Notes under the pieces: model-generated
Told to the model about the DNA's origin: nothing
Databases searched by the model: none
What the model saw: the letters and a program-made list of their open reading frames with translations, nothing else
Shown: positions 46,179-59,607 of the stretch, in pieces
Position numbering within the stretch: the first letter of the stretch is position 1
Layout of the letters: each line of letters starts with the position of its first letter
Program-made: the position numbers and the translations under genes
From: Mikania micrantha
Taxonomy: Eukaryota > Streptophyta > Magnoliopsida > Asterales > Asteraceae
Reading direction: 5' to 3'
Length of the DNA: 64,000 bases
Assembly (NCBI GenBank): GCA_009363875.1
Contig: CM018680.1
Location: 11,601,625-11,665,624 of the forward strand

Positions 46179-49100
46179 TCATTTGTTAGATTCAGATGAA
46201 GGTAGGACTTCATCCTTTTGGAAAACACCATTAGCCGATAACAGATATAAAAATCTGGATTTATCAAAAGCTTTTGTGAAAAGATCGGCTTTCTGGTGAT
46301 CAGTGTGTATTTTAACAACATCGATTAGTTTCTTTTCAAAACAATCACGTATGAAGTGATATTTAATGTCGATGTGTTTTATTTTCGAGTGCTGGACTGG
46401 ATTTTTAGTGACAGCTATGGCAGCAGTATTATCAACATATATAGGAGTGTTAGAAAAATGTAACCCATAGTCCCTGAGTTGCTGTTGTATCCAGATGATC
46501 TGAGAACAACAACTAGCAGTAGCAATATATTCAGCTTCACAAGTTGAAGTAGACACCGATGTCTGCTTCTTGCACTGCCAGGTAACTAATCGTGTTCCAA
46601 AGAACTGACATCCCGCAGACGTTGACTTGTAGTCTCTCTTGCATCCGCCGTAATCGGAATCACTATATGCAGTAAGGTCAAAGTTATCATCATTAGGGTA
46701 CCATAAGCCAAGATCCGGAGTACCCTTTAGATAACGCGTAATCCTCTTCACAACAATGAGATGTGATACTCTTGGTTTTGATTGATAACGAGCACATAAG
46801 CATGTGGCGAACATGATATCTGGCCTAGAAACGGTAAGATACATAAGAGACCCAATCATTCCTCGGTACAGAGTGGCATCGATTAACTCCCCCTTTTCAT
46901 CTGGTGTAATCCCGTGATTGACAGCCAGCGGGGTACCAGCAGGCTTCGCATCCGACATACTGAACCGGCTCAGTATGTCACCAACATATTTGGTCTGATG
47001 AGTGAAGATTCCTGCCTCAGACTGATCCACAACCTTCTCAAACTCCTTGCACATACTATCATTAGTGGAACCAAAGATGATGTCGTCCACATAAACTTGC
47101 ACCAAGAGAATATCACCATCCTTTTCTCGAATAAACAGTGTACAGTCAATGACACCTCTTCTGAACCCGTTGCTTAGAAGGTGAGTTGATGGTGTCTCAT
47201 ACCATGCTTGCGGTGCTTGATGTAATCCATATAAAGCCTTATCTAGCTTGTAGACTTGATCACGAAGCAATGGATCCTCAAACCCGGGAGGTTGACTGAC
47301 ATATATTGTTTCACTGATTACACCGTGAAGGAATGCACTCTTGACATCCATTTGATATACTTTAAACTTCTTAAAGGATGCATATGCCAAGAAAATACGA
47401 ATTGCTTCAAGTCGAGCAACCGGTGCAAACACTTCATTATAGTCCAATCCTTCAATCTGTCTGAATCCTTGAACCACCAGACGTGCCTTGTTTCTCACAA
47501 TGATCCAATGATAATCCTTTTTGCAACGAAGAACCCATCTGGTGCCAATGACTTTTGCACCTTTTGGCCTGTCAACAAGTTGCCAGACACCTAATTTCTT
47601 GAATTGCAGGAGTTCTTCTTGCATGGCATCAACCCATGATTCTTCCTTTAAAGCTTCAGTGATGGTTCGCGGTTCAACTTGGGATATGAAGCAAGAATGG
47701 GCCCAAAAGATTACATCTGCAAAATCAAGAATGTCTGCAAGTCCCCCTGAAGAAAGCTGGTTTCTAGTCTTAACCGCATCCAATGGAATTCCAATGATGT
47801 TCTCTTGAGGATGAATACGATTAATTCTTCCGACAGGATGTGGAGGAACCTCAACCTATGGATCTAGAGTGTTAAAATTCAAATCCTCAAGATCTGGTAC
47901 AAGATTGCCAACATCTGGTTCAGGGGCAGCAGGCTGAATAGGGTTGTTGTTTGTGTCTGAGCTGTCATCATATGTCTGTACTATGGGAATTGAAGTAGAT
48001 GAAGGTTGCACTGGTTCATGAGGTGCATTTTGTGCATCGTACATCATTTGAGCAGCAACATCTTCATCTGAGTACATGGGAGGTATGTTGAAAGAGTCAA
48101 AAAGGTCTGAATAGTCAAACATCCAGTCTGGACCTTTTCCTGGTGGTGGCATACATTATCTTTGAACATCAACATGATACCACTCCTCTACATTTTGAGT
48201 TGATCTGTTGTATACCCGTTTATTAGGAGTGCTATAACCAAGAAAATACCCTTCTTCCACCTTCTCATTGAACTTGCCCTGCTCGTGTTTCTTAAGCATC
48301 GTGCATGGTGCACCAAAGGGTTCAAGATACTTATGATTTGGCTTTCTGTTATAAAGCAGTTAAAAGCAAGTCTTCCCATGTCTCTTCACTATCAAAACCC
48401 GGTTAAGTGTGCAGCAATCATTTGCTACAGCTTCATTCCAAAACTGGACTGGAAGAGATGAATCAGCAAGCATCATCCTAGAAGCCTCAATCAAAGTTCT
48501 GTTCTTCCGCTCAGCAACACCATTCATTTGTGGGACATAAGGGGCACTAAACTGTTGAACAATTCCCCGTGCATTACATAAATTCTCCAAGTTGTGATTC
48601 TTGAATTATGTCCCGTTGTCTGTTATGAGCATACGAATCTTGAGCTTATAAAGAGATTCAAGTTTGGTAACTAACACTTGAATGCAATCAAATGTTTCAG
48701 ATTTATCCTTTAGAAAGAAAACCCAAGAGTATCTGGAATACTCATCAATTATGACGAGACAGTATTGATCTCCAGCTATACTCTTGCGGCTAACAAGACC
48801 AAATAGATCCATATGGAGAAGCTCAAGTGGAACAGTGGTTGAATGATACTTCTTTGGCTTGTGAGACTGCTTGGTTTGCTTTCCCTTCTTGCAGGATACA
48901 CAGACATCAGATAGCTTGAAATTCTTCAGACTAACCCCCTCAACCAAATTGTTGTGTACCAAGTGATTCATTTTGCGTAGACTCAAATGACCCATCCTCT
49001 TATGCCAAAGGATCGAATCTTTCTCAGTTGCCTTTGTCATAAAACATGAAGTTGTGGAGGATGTTGTTGAAGCTGTGGCCATGTTGAGTACATACAAGTC

Positions 49101-49719
49101 TTGCTTTCGGGGTGCTGACATCAAGATCCAATCTTCAGGAATAGTAACACCTTGCTTTAGAATGTAGCAGCTGGAGTCATCAAAGAGAACTTTGTACTGT
49201 TTGTCACAAATCTGTGATACTGAAAGAAGATTATTCTCCAACTGCTTGACATATCTGACTTTTTCAAAAGAAACTTGCCCATTTGACAGAATACTCTCTC
49301 CCGTGATAAACCCACCTTTGTCACCGGCAAACGCTACATATCCACCCTGAACTGAATTAACATTGGTGAGCAACGAAATATCACCAGTCATGTGCCTGGA
49401 AGCCCCACTATCAACGATCCAAGTGCTGTTAAGTGCAGCTTTTGGGGCAACTTTCACAAACATAAGAGATTAGTTCATTTTGGGAACCGAAGCCTTTACA
49501 TTCTTGGGTTGACCCAAGGAGTCTCGGATCCGAACATCGATCTATTTACCATCAGGGATAGCCTTGTCTGAAATGGGTGGAACTGAAGTCTCAGAAGACT
49601 TGACTTTCCAGACTGTGTTTTTACTGAAAGAGTTTTTCAGGTAAATGGATGATGACTTTGCTTGATTAACATTGATCACTTTGGGAACTTCCAAGTTTAC
49701 CATTTTACCTTTACCCTCG
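46179..49719 (-). pseudogene. pol: Copia pol: protease, integrase, RT, RNase H (decayed)
   Basis: All parts are in one minus-strand frame: protease VDSGASRHMTGD, integrase HHCC (WHKRMGHL, CVSCKKGK), D,D,E core (LHMDLFG; TDNGT; NGVAERKNRTLIE), RT (MDVKSAFLHG; YVDDIIFGS at 47082-47093), and RNase H (AYSDSDYGGC; STCEAEYIA) to the end at 46179. Stops interrupt at 49542, 49470, 48606, 48360, about 48153 and 47856. The RT thumb shows an in-frame loss of roughly 20 residues, because FEKV joins directly to VDQSEAG. The link to gag is cut by the solo LTR at 49720-54090. Integrase upstream of RT is diagnostic for Ty1/copia. Confidence 0.88.
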
Positions 49720-50500
49720 TGTGACATCCAGTACCTAATCGTCCGGCAAGTCCGTACGGTATGTGTACTTTCACATTTTACTGTGTGTAAATACATTATA
49801 TGAACAATGTTTGTGATAACAGAATTCAAAATACAATAAACAGTTGTACGTATTTATGTGAAAACTTAAATACTGTAAGTACAAAACTCACGATAAACCA
49901 TAGTTTTTTGTACTTAGGTGAAAACCTAAGTGCAGTTAAAACAACGAATTAAGAAAGACAACAATGTACAAGTAAACAACAAGAACATGCCGGTTGTAAT
50001 CTGATATCCTTAGATGACAGGAATCAGATGGCCGACAAATCAGTACGAAAACAATGTGAAAACAGGAAGTTAGTTGAGTCCGTCAGTGAGGAAATACAAT
50101 TCAAACATAATTGCAGTGTTATTTCAGAATAATGAACTGACAGTGTGTTACGGTGGGTGATGATTCACACAAACATATATGTGAGTTTAACATTCTGAAA
50201 TGATGACTGAAAAGTAGAAAACAAAAGTCAGGAAGCAAAACCATCGTCGTGTTCGTTCGGGTGACGATTTGAACGAATACGCGCGAAGGTGACACGTTCT
50301 GACAAAACGAAAATGAAAAGAAATGGAACGAACGAGAATAATTTAAGAAAATCTAATATTTTACGTTTTACAATTTCGAAACTCATCAAAAAGTAATTAA
50401 AGAAACTGTTAATTTAAAACACGTAAATAACGCGTTACATTCCCGAAACGCAACGAAGGCGCGAACCGAGCAACAAAAACGAACCCGAACTCACTTGGGG

Positions 50501-50510
50501 TATAAATACC
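50501..50510 (+). promoter_or_regulatory. TATA box of the 49720 solo LTR
   Basis: tataaatacc about 30 bp before a CT-rich presumptive leader. Confidence 0.65.
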
Positions 50511-50925
50511 CTCAATGAGTTCAACCTACTCATTTCTCTCTTCTCCTTCTCTCTCTAAAAACCCATTTCCGACCATCACTCTCTCTCTAAAATCTTGAAC
50601 TCCAAAACCCCATAACTCACTCATTTCTCAACGAAATTGAGTGGTTCTTGAGCCTAAATGAAGGTATTGATCTCCTCTACAAGGAAGTACAGACGATCTG
50701 AAGGTTTATCTAGCCGAATCCGAGGTAATGAAGCTTGAATGTTCTAAATATAAGGGTTTGTTGCACCTTGTTCGACTCAACCAACCCTACCCGATGCTAC
50801 ACTACTTCCTTCGAACCCCAACACACTCGAGAACGTATCTGAACTTAACACTACTATGGGTAGCGCTTTGCAACCGATTTGAAACCCGATGATGGTGCTA
50901 AACAGTTGTAGGTTCGCAAGGGAGG

Positions 50926-51372
50926 AGCTGGCCGAACCCATACTGGACCAGTTTGTGAGCGGCCGAACCTACCTCCCTTAGCCGAACCTTCTTGCTGCTA
51001 CGAGCCATCATCATGAACCTCACATCGCTATGGTGAACCTGTGGTGGAAAACTCACGAAAGGCCGAACCTGTCTTGGCCGAAACCCTGAACTCTAGCCGA
51101 ACCTTGCTGCTGATCATCCCACCACACACGAACATTCAAGTCCTGGACCTAACATGCTACGAACCTGTACATTGCCGAACCTGAGATAGGCGAACCACCT
51201 AGCCGAACCTAGCTACTCACCAACGAACCTGAGCTGGTCGAACTGCTGATGACAGCGAACCTTGTTAGGGCAGTGACCTAGACGAACCTATGAAGATGGC
51301 TAACAGGTTCGCTAGGCTGGTTGAGGACCGAACCTTTATTCCAAACAAACCCAGGGTTCGCTGTAATGGGAA
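50926..51372 (+). repeat. Dispersed gccgaacct array, copy 1
   Basis: About 14 close matches to (g)ccgaacct or cgaacct, mostly plus orientation, with a few aggttcg inversions, at irregular spacing of 15-50 bp, 430 bp downstream of the TATA box. Confidence 0.75.
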
Positions 51373-52035
51373 CCATCCCCTTTGATTAGTCTAAGCCCAA
51401 ATTCTTGGCCCATGCTAATCCACTTAGCCCAACATCTCATTCGACCGAATCAATGTTAATCGGCCCATCTCCTTGCTGCGGCCCCTTTGTGGTTGTTTTG
51501 GCCCATACATGTAACACTAGGCCCATGACTACTAGTTCGACCCACAATGATTTATTTGGCCTGAATTGATAATTCGATCTAATATAAGATAATAAACCAA
51601 CTTGTGGATTATTATTCCGAGAAATGGTGTGCATGAAATCACATATTATTAGAAAGGTGACAAGTCTTGGATATTGAGTTGCATAAAGTCTAAACATAGT
51701 ATTTTGACAAATGGATTCAAGTTACACATCATGATAAGTCACATAGGGTAAACATGAAAAAAAACTAAAACGAAAAGTAATAATCTTAACCTAATTGATG
51801 TAAGGTTGGCCTAAGCTATAACAAGTAAACCAGGGCCGAATAATGAAGACCGAGACCGAAACTCACGAGTGTTAGCCAATTTAGGGCTAACACATGCACA
51901 CACTCGAATACTCACAACTTACACTTACAAGTTACATACGACGTGAAATCAATACAGGATTGTGAAAACAACAACAATTACAACAAAGAGCGCGTGCATT
52001 CTTACTTATACGTAGTCAACCGCATCAACAAAAAG

Positions 52036-53729
52036 GTGAGTTCATACGCCCCTTTTCTAATCTTAACTGATTTTAAATGCTCGGGGCTGAGAAACATGCT
52101 TAACTTTTACTTATTTAAAAGTTTTAGTTAATCTATTGCTTATACTTTGATTAGATAATATTGCTTGATTTATTATCATTTATCATTGTATGCATGCTTG
52201 TATGATCATGATATGACAGGGATAACTAAGATGAATATGATAATATAACTTCATAACTCATCAACACAATAGAATAACATAGTTGTAAGATTATATTTTA
52301 CAGCACTTAGCTATTCTTTCAAGAACAAACATTGAGATAATCACAGGTGAACAAGATGACAACAACAACAAGACACATAAATGATATGAAGATAATACAT
52401 CTTCATAATATCATTTAACATCAGAGTTAAGTAAGTGTAATAAGACAAGTTCTTATAACACTTAACTTACAACTCAGCACATATTACAAGAAAACATGGA
52501 ACAAGTATCATTCACCACCTGAGTCGACTAAGTGTAGGAAGACTAGTTCTTATCACAGCTTAGTGACAACAAGGTGACTATATGGAACAATTAGAATGAT
52601 AATCATGATAATGTAATTTCATGATAACAACATCATTCACACAACAATTAACATAATGTAATAAGACAAGCTCTTATTTAACCTTGTTAACAACAACGAG
52701 AACATACAACATTGAGAACAAACAATATTGATGAAAACAGTACAATTGATTGCTATTGAACTGTCTGTATTATATCATGTCAATCATGTGCTATATATTC
52801 AAGTTTCATTATAAGTCCCTTCTCAAAATCGTTTACCAGTTAATTTAGTGGGATCTAAACCGACGATAGCATAGTGGTACCATAGGTTTGACAAACCTCC
52901 GACGAGTGAGGTCGGTATGTTAGGCGTAACATCAATTGGCCGGTAACGTATGACCGGTAACAGGGTGACGATTAGTCAGGTTTGGTAAACGACACATGGT
53001 GCTATCATTCGACAGTGAAATTTTAATTAATCCATCTTTTCTTGTTGACTAGTAGACTGAGGAATTTATTTTCTCTCATGTCATATTACTAGTAACAGTT
53101 TCGATGAGGTCTACGGTAATACAAAGTGGTAGAGGTAAATCGGATGCATTGTAATCTGATTACGTGAGGATTGCAATGGATTCCTTTTAGGCTCTATGCA
53201 CTTCAAGTGAGAACAAATATCAATTGGTTAACTAAAACTCTTATTGTTTAAAAGTGATTAACAGTTAACCCCACAAGTAATAGAATAATAACAAGGATCA
53301 GATTAAATTAATCTAATTTCCTTAACACACTGAGGGTTTATCAATACTTTGGTTAGATAACTAAACCCCTCTTATGATATTATTCTACATATGACAAAAT
53401 GGGTGATGAACACAAATGGACGGGTGAAATGAAAATGGGGATTTATAGTTGTATTGCAAGTGGTATTAAGTTCTATTAGATATGTGGTGGGATATTGGCT
53501 GGGGCTTGTTCCCCTACATATGCCCTATATATAAGCATAGCTAATAGGATGAGATACTACTTGTAAATACAACTATGGAGAGGCCATTGGGTGAACAAGT
53601 GAATCAAACATTTACAAGTATCATGTATGACATTGTGTTTGTGTATGTGAACAATTCAAAGTTTTCAATTATCAAACTTATGAACTCACCAACCTAGTGT
53701 TGACTTTGTTTAAATGCATGTTTTCTCAG
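52036..53729 (+). other. Putative LTR leader intron (49720 solo LTR)
   Basis: The 5' site is aaaaag|gtgagttc and the 3' site tgttttctcag|gtg. ctcaccaacctagtgttgac lies upstream of the 3' site. caac (53690-53693) pairs with gttg (53699-53702) around a 5-nt loop. Confidence 0.5.
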
Positions 53730-54090
53730 GTGATAAACATGTTTAGTCAACAAGCTTCAGGAACATAGCTAGTGGATTTTTAGAAGACCTAGCTACATTT
53801 TGTGTTGACATTTTTTGAATGGCAAAACAGTGAATCATCTTTTGTATATCTTGTACATATACAAGATATAAACTCATTGATTCTTTTGATTAGATTTACT
53901 TAGTTAAATTATGAGGAAACAATGTAATTTAACTTTGTAATTCTATTTCATTGTCATGTTAGCATTTCTCATTTATTTATCATGTGCTATGTAAACAATC
54001 TGATCATTTCGATTATCAAACGATATCGCGCCCCGAGACCTTTCCGCCCGACAGGAAAGTCGATCCAGCCCACCGACTCGGGGTGTGACA

Positions 54091-56761
54091 CCTTGTCCAA
54101 AGGTTTAACCTGATTTGGTTGTTTGTTTTTTACTTGAGTTGACTTAGATGTAGATTTGACAGCTATGATAAAAATCTGATTTAGTTTTGTGGGTGGTGCA
54201 ACCTTAGGTCTGATCAACTGTGGACAAAATCTAACTATGTGTCCAGGTACACCACACTCAAAACCAACTCTATCACCTTTTTTATGAAAATGTTTTAATT
54301 CAGAAAAAAACTGCCTTTGTGATTTAAAAACATTTGTTTTAGGCTTGTTCTGATTAAAACCCAAACCCTTTTTCCCATTAGGAACAAGATTGTCAATCTT
54401 GTTAGACACACAAGCTTCGTTTTTCTTTTTAAGCTTTCACAAAACCTAAAGCTTGATAGATTTTTGAAGATGATATTGGGTCACCTTTCATGACAACAGG
54501 GGGTTGATTCTGAGTAGTAACACAATTAGATGAATCATCAGATTCATCCTCAGAATCTGAGATCCAATCTTCAACAATTCCCTCCACAAAAGATTCCTCT
54601 AACAAGGAGGAACCCTCATCAGTAATCATCCCAATTGGATCAATTACTAATGGAGTTTTAACTTGGAAATCTTTAACATCTTTGTCATCTGGTGAGTTGA
54701 CAAAGATGTTTAAGATTGGTGGTGGACAATGTTGATAACTCACCTTTCCCTTACCCTTCTGATCAGTACCTTTACTGATCATGTGCTCAATGATATATGA
54801 TGAGCTTTCATAGCTCTTGAGCTTTTGACCTAGGGTCTCATAGTCACACTCGACTATGGCTAACTTCTTCTTTATCTCATTGATGATATTGAGATAAGAA
54901 GTGATAGCATCTTGCTTGTTTAGAACAGCAATCTCAGCTTCATAAAGTTGTCTGTTTAAGAGTTCAATTTTAGCTTGAAAATCTTTTTCATTAGCTTTTA
55001 AAACTTTGTTTGCTTCAATACACTGGTTGAGATCACTGATCAAAGCAGCATTGTGATTCTGCTAAGCAAGGACCTTGCTGTCAAGATCAACACAATTAAA
55101 GCATTTAAAATTAGAAGAAGAACATTCATTAGATACCTTATCTGACTGTGAAGATGTAGCAGGAGTAGCAGATGAGTTTACCATCAAAGCAAACTGAGTA
55201 ACAGGTTCTTCAAAATCAGCATCAGAATCTGCTTGGGTGTCTGAATCTGACAAGCTTTCTGACTCTGAACCCGATGTTTCTTCTATACTGATATGTGCTT
55301 CTCCCGAAGTGCTCTCTTCAATCTGATCATCCAACTTCTGAATCTTAGCAACACACGCTTTATCCTGCTCTCCTTGATCAGAATTGAATCTGAAATCCCA
55401 ATTTTCACCTTCATCCTGTTGCACCATCAATGCCTTGCTTGTATTTGAAGAACCAACCTGAGCAGGAGAATCAATAGGAACAAGTCTTCTTTCTGGATTT
55501 GCTGCAGAAGACTTTTGATGCTGAAATGGATTCTTGTTTCCAGCTTTTCTGGGATGTTTGCATTGTCTTGCAAAGTGACCCTTCTCCCCACAATTGTAAC
55601 AAGTGACAGATGCCATGTAAAATCCAAACTTGGACTCTTTATTCAAGTTGATGTCTTTACCTGTTCTTCTCACAAACTCCTTGGCTCTCCTAACAGCACT
55701 GGCTAAAGCCCACATTATATCAATCCTCTCCATATCATCTGGGTCAATCTGAGAATAATCATCATTGGTCAGATAAGGATTGCCAATCTGTCCAGCTAAT
55801 AGACCATCATAGGAGCTGACTAGTGTAGAAAAAAGACCCATGTGCTCCTTGGCAATCTCTACAGTCACTTTATCGAAATTATTTGTCTTCAGACTGGTGA
55901 CAGGTTGATGATGTTCTTTCTGAGAGCTGGATGAGGAAGATGACTGACTGAAATGAATCTGATTGGAAGATGGAGCTTCAGTAGTCTGAGAAACGAAAGC
56001 AGTCTTCAGTGGAGCATGAGAAGAGGCTCTCTCTACAGTGGGTGTAGAATAATACAATGAAGGATCCTGGACTTGAGCAACTCTCTTGGCTTTCCACTTG
56101 TTCTCAATTTTCTGTTCTTTCAATTTCTGGATAAAATCATTGATGTCCATGTTTGCCATCATCTCACTTTGTTTTAAAACCATCAAGAATGATTCCACTT
56201 AGGAGGTAGAGCATCTGCCAAGCACTGAATCTTCTCCTGAGTTGTAGTCTTAACTTGATGATTGAACAACTCACTCAAGAGATGGTAAAATCTGGCAATC
56301 AAATCACCTAATGATTCATTTCCCACATACATGAAGCTGTTGAATTCCTTCCTTAATGCTTTTGATTTTGACTTGATGTTCTTCAGTTCATTATTCCCCT
56401 CATACCTCTGCTGCAAAGCATCCCACAAATACTTAGAAGATGTAAACTGTCTGAACTGATGGAAGATATCAGTTGCAATGGACTGAGACAAGATAGCATA
56501 AGCTTTCTTCTCATAATCATAAAGCTTCCTCTGTGGCTCAGTCATCCGTGTAACAAGCATCGGAGTTCCATCTTCGTTCAGAGGTCTCAGATAACCTCCT
56601 TCAATCATCATCCATAAGTTAGTATCCACTCCATTGATGTGAATCTCAAATCTGTATTTCCAGTGCTCATAATCATCTAAGGACAGCAACTTGGGAGCTT
56701 TATTGGAGTTCCGTGTCTCAGTCAACAACAAAGTCTGAATACGATGGTTCTGGTTCGCCAT
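54091..56761 (-). pseudogene. gag: Copia gag (capsid, zinc knuckle, coiled coil; decayed)
   Basis: The preferred start is MANQNHR (56761), although an in-frame ATG exists at 56806. The capsid-type UBN2/gag region (DDYEHWKYRFE, LWDALQQRYEG) is followed by a 1-nt frameshift at about 56185-56198, a CCHC knuckle CYNCGEKGHFARQC, a TAG at 55062 (same frame continues) and a coiled-coil/acidic stretch (ISDSEDESDD). A second frameshift lies at an A-rich run (about 54420) and a second knuckle near 54255, where the first Cys is lost (GFECGVPGHIVRFC). It is cut by the solo LTR at 54090. The long gag with coiled coil after the knuckle fits Sirevirus-like copia. Confidence 0.78.
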
Positions 56762-56814
56762 CAATGCCAAGTCTTCCGTAGAGTCAACACTTAAAAAAAT
56801 TTCCAAGTAAAAGG

Positions 56815-57060
56815 CCGAATAAGGATGCTAAGTCCGAATGTCGGGGGCCAAATGTGATGAAACTGGCGAATGAACATACTCAGGCGAATGACACTGGCGA
56901 TTGAGTCTATTTGGCGAATGAATTGACCGAACGAGGTTATTCGCCGAATGAGTAGACGAAGAAAGCTATTTGTCGAATGAATTGCAGAATGGAGCTATTC
57001 GCCGAATGAGTGTGTCGAATGAGGCTATTCGGCGAATGAGAGTTGATTCGGCCAAACCTA
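56815..57060 (-). repeat. Palindrome-rich copia leader upstream of gag
   Basis: About a dozen half or full sites of tcattcg.cgaatga in 250 bp between the primer site and gag. It is the same motif as in the LTR minisatellite and upstream of the extra ORF. Confidence 0.75.
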
Positions 57061-57343
57061 TTCGGCCGCCAGACTCATTGGGGCTATCTGGGGTTTTCAG
57101 CTACAAAAATCGTGATAACTTTCAATTTAGACCAAATCTAAGCTCCAAATTTGGTACAGAACATCATGACATGATTACCAACCAATTGGGATGAATGTTT
57201 TGACAAAAATACCACAAAAACCCACTGATTTTGAATGAAACAGTGTCTTGGAGATCAAGGAATTAAGGGTTCTTGCAAGTTACATAAATGCAATCTGATA
57301 TCTGATGATTTTGAATGGAAATCGAGTAGAATCAAGAGCCAAA

Positions 57344-57355
57344 GCTCTGACACCA
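57344..57355 (-). other. Copia primer-binding site
   Basis: Minus strand tggtgtcagagc, a variant of the tRNA-Met primer site, 4 bases inside the 5' LTR. Confidence 0.8.
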
Positions 57356-57358
57356 CTT

Positions 57359-57984
57359 TGTAGGACCTTTTGGAAGCTCGGAAACAATCCGATTCCAATG
57401 GATATCTACTCGACAGCCTCTGGAATAGTGCGGAATCCTATTCCAGGGTTTTCCAATCGAAACCAACAACAACCGTGGTGATCCGAAGGTGTAGGAAGGA
57501 TGTTTGAATGAGAATCGAACACCACGGGATGTGAATCGAACTTGGACGAACAATGGCCGCTCAGATCTTCTAGGGTTTGACACTGGGTGCTCTGGGAAGA
57601 AGGAGGGCTCTCAGAAGTTAGGTTTGAAATGATTTGGACTTGTATTTATAAGCTGTCAGCATTCGGCCGAATGAGTGGCCAAAGCAACTCATTCGGCGAA
57701 TGACTTGGCCGAATGGATAGGTCAGTAGAATGAGTCATTCGGGGAATGACTCATTCGCTTGACTTAGTCATTCGCTAGAGCGTTCATTCGGAGAATGACT
57801 TCATTAGTAGAGTCATTCGCCCGAATGGGTCTGTAATTATACTAAACATTGATAATCCTAATCAAACACACATATACTTAACAATAATAAGAATCAATAT
57901 AGAAAGACAACTTCCATTAATATCATGAACTTTATACATCAAGAACAATACAAAACTTAACTAGGTACATTTCGTGTATCTACA
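57359..57984 (-). mobile_element. Copia 5' LTR (626 bp)
   Basis: Matches 30525-31204 with scattered differences and a shorter minisatellite. A minus-strand TATA (tataaatac, near 57640) lies downstream of the palindromes. Confidence 0.85.
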
Positions 57985-59521
57985 TAATTCAGAACCAAAC
58001 ACGAAAGGGATTCGAATTGACATTAGACAGTTAATTGAAAATCACTTTACTCGGCCCAAATCCCTTAACAATTTAATTACGACAATTAGTAAATACAATG
58101 CCAACATAATTATGTTATACAAGAACATATATATATATATATATATATATATAAATTACTACAAATCATACACATAAAAGTATATACATGGAATCATTTA
58201 TGTAAAACAACTAATTTATTTAACACACGTAATTAATTATAAGAAAAATACAAATATATATATATAGACATGCAACATTTATACATATGTATACGGACGC
58301 GTATATATATGTATAGACAAGCAACGTTTATATATATGTATATATAATACACGCATACCTACACTTATTCATACGCATCTAAACAAATACATACACATAT
58401 GTGTACAAAACAAAAGTTGTATATATTTAGGTGTGTGATACGTCTAAATATATATGTATTTATATGAAACACATGTATATATATATATACCAAGTCACAA
58501 TTGTATACATATATATGCATTAGTGTTTGCATGGTTACTTACACACACACACACCTATATATACATACATACGTCACGTATATACACATATACATATTTA
58601 CATATATGTGCGTGTGCACATATAAGAATCATACATGCATGCATACTTTCACCAAATCCACACACAAACTTTTTCTTACACTCAATGTCCTTATCATTGA
58701 CCGACGTCGAAGTACTAATCAAATAAGAGTTAATGAGAGTGTTCCTAGCTACCTTAACTAGTAGGGTAAGCAGGGTGTCAAACCACGAAGAGTTTAGGTG
58801 GATAGTGTATCGTTACTTGATTTAACCTAACTTAACTAGACAAGAAATTGTAAAATCGATTAATGGTTGTTTGAATTTTAGTAAGAAACTGATTTTGTAG
58901 CAAATTAACAATAAAAGCAAATGGATTGTAACTTAATTATGAAAACGAATCACACCCGGGATGTGGATTAGAAGGAAAGTTGGAATCTTTATGATTCAAT
59001 TAAGCAAGACAATCACATAGACATGATTTGGTACTTCTCATGTGAAACAGACATTCATAAGTGGAAAACCTAATTTTAGTAATTAATTGATGAAAACCAA
59101 CTAATGTTAATTTTAGGATATCAATTACCAATATCAATTTGAAATTGATAATCCAATTGACATTCAATGTTTCACAATTATAAACTGAAAAATGATGAAC
59201 ATGCAATCGAATCAGAAAAGTCAAATCGTTCGATTCAATACGAAAAGCAACATACAAACAATTAAAAAGATAGAAACCCACTATTGTTTGTAGTCAATTA
59301 CAATTGAAATCATAGAAATCCCTAAACCTAACTAACCATTCACCCGGGCATGATTTCAACGGAATTAGCCTTGCATCCTCATTCGGTCGTGTGCTAACAT
59401 CAATTCGGGAATCTCCGAGAGGTTTGGAATGGTTAATTGATGAATTCCTAGGCCTTGGAAACCCCCTAGAACCTCCAAAAGTCGTCAAAGTCGAAGATAG
59501 GTCGAAACCCTAGGTTCTTGG

Positions 59522-59607
59522 GCTTAAATAGGTGGCAAAACGGGAAACATCCGCACTTTGGGATGTACCCGGCGTATGATACGCCTCCTACTGGCGTATC
59601 ATACGCC
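59522..59607 (-). promoter_or_regulatory. GGCGTATGATACGCC palindromes upstream of a minus-strand TATA box
   Basis: ggcgtatgatacgcc (59571-59585) and its reverse complement ggcgtatcatacgcc (59593-59607) are perfect 7-1-7 palindromes. A half site, gatacgcc, lies at 59663. On the minus strand ctatttaagcc (59522-59532) follows 40 bp downstream. It looks like the promoter part of an antisense LTR. Confidence 0.55.

Larger units (their letters stand above)
49720..54090 (+). mobile_element. 4.37-kb solo LTR inside the copia gag-pol junction
   Basis: Starts TGTGACATCC and ends CTCGGGGTGTGACA. Flanks cctcg (49715-49719) and ccttg (54091-54095) match 4 of 5. A TATA box is at 50501 (tataaatacc), then a CT-rich leader (50529-50590), an array of gccgaacct words (50926-51372) and a likely intron (52036-53729). 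No internal region or second LTR is found, so this is a solo LTR. Short frames inside (for example 51437-51697) are not genes. Confidence 0.82.
30525..57984 (-). mobile_element. Ty1/copia retrotransposon with extra 3' ORF, host of two nested insertions
   Basis: Both ends are LTRs that start TGTAG and end CTACA: 30525-31204 and 57359-57984. Flanks are gaatt (30520-30524) and taatt (57985-57989), a target duplication with one mismatch. On the minus strand the order is 5' LTR, primer site (57344-57355), gag (56761-54091), protease-integrase-RT-RNase H (49719-46179), a long extra ORF (34686-31225), polypurine tract and 3' LTR. Integrase before RT defines copia. The extra 3' ORF and large size recall Sirevirus-type elements. 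It is interrupted by a Ty3 element (35947-45341) and a solo LTR (49720-54090). Without them it would be about 13.7 kb. All ORFs carry stops. Confidence 0.85.
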
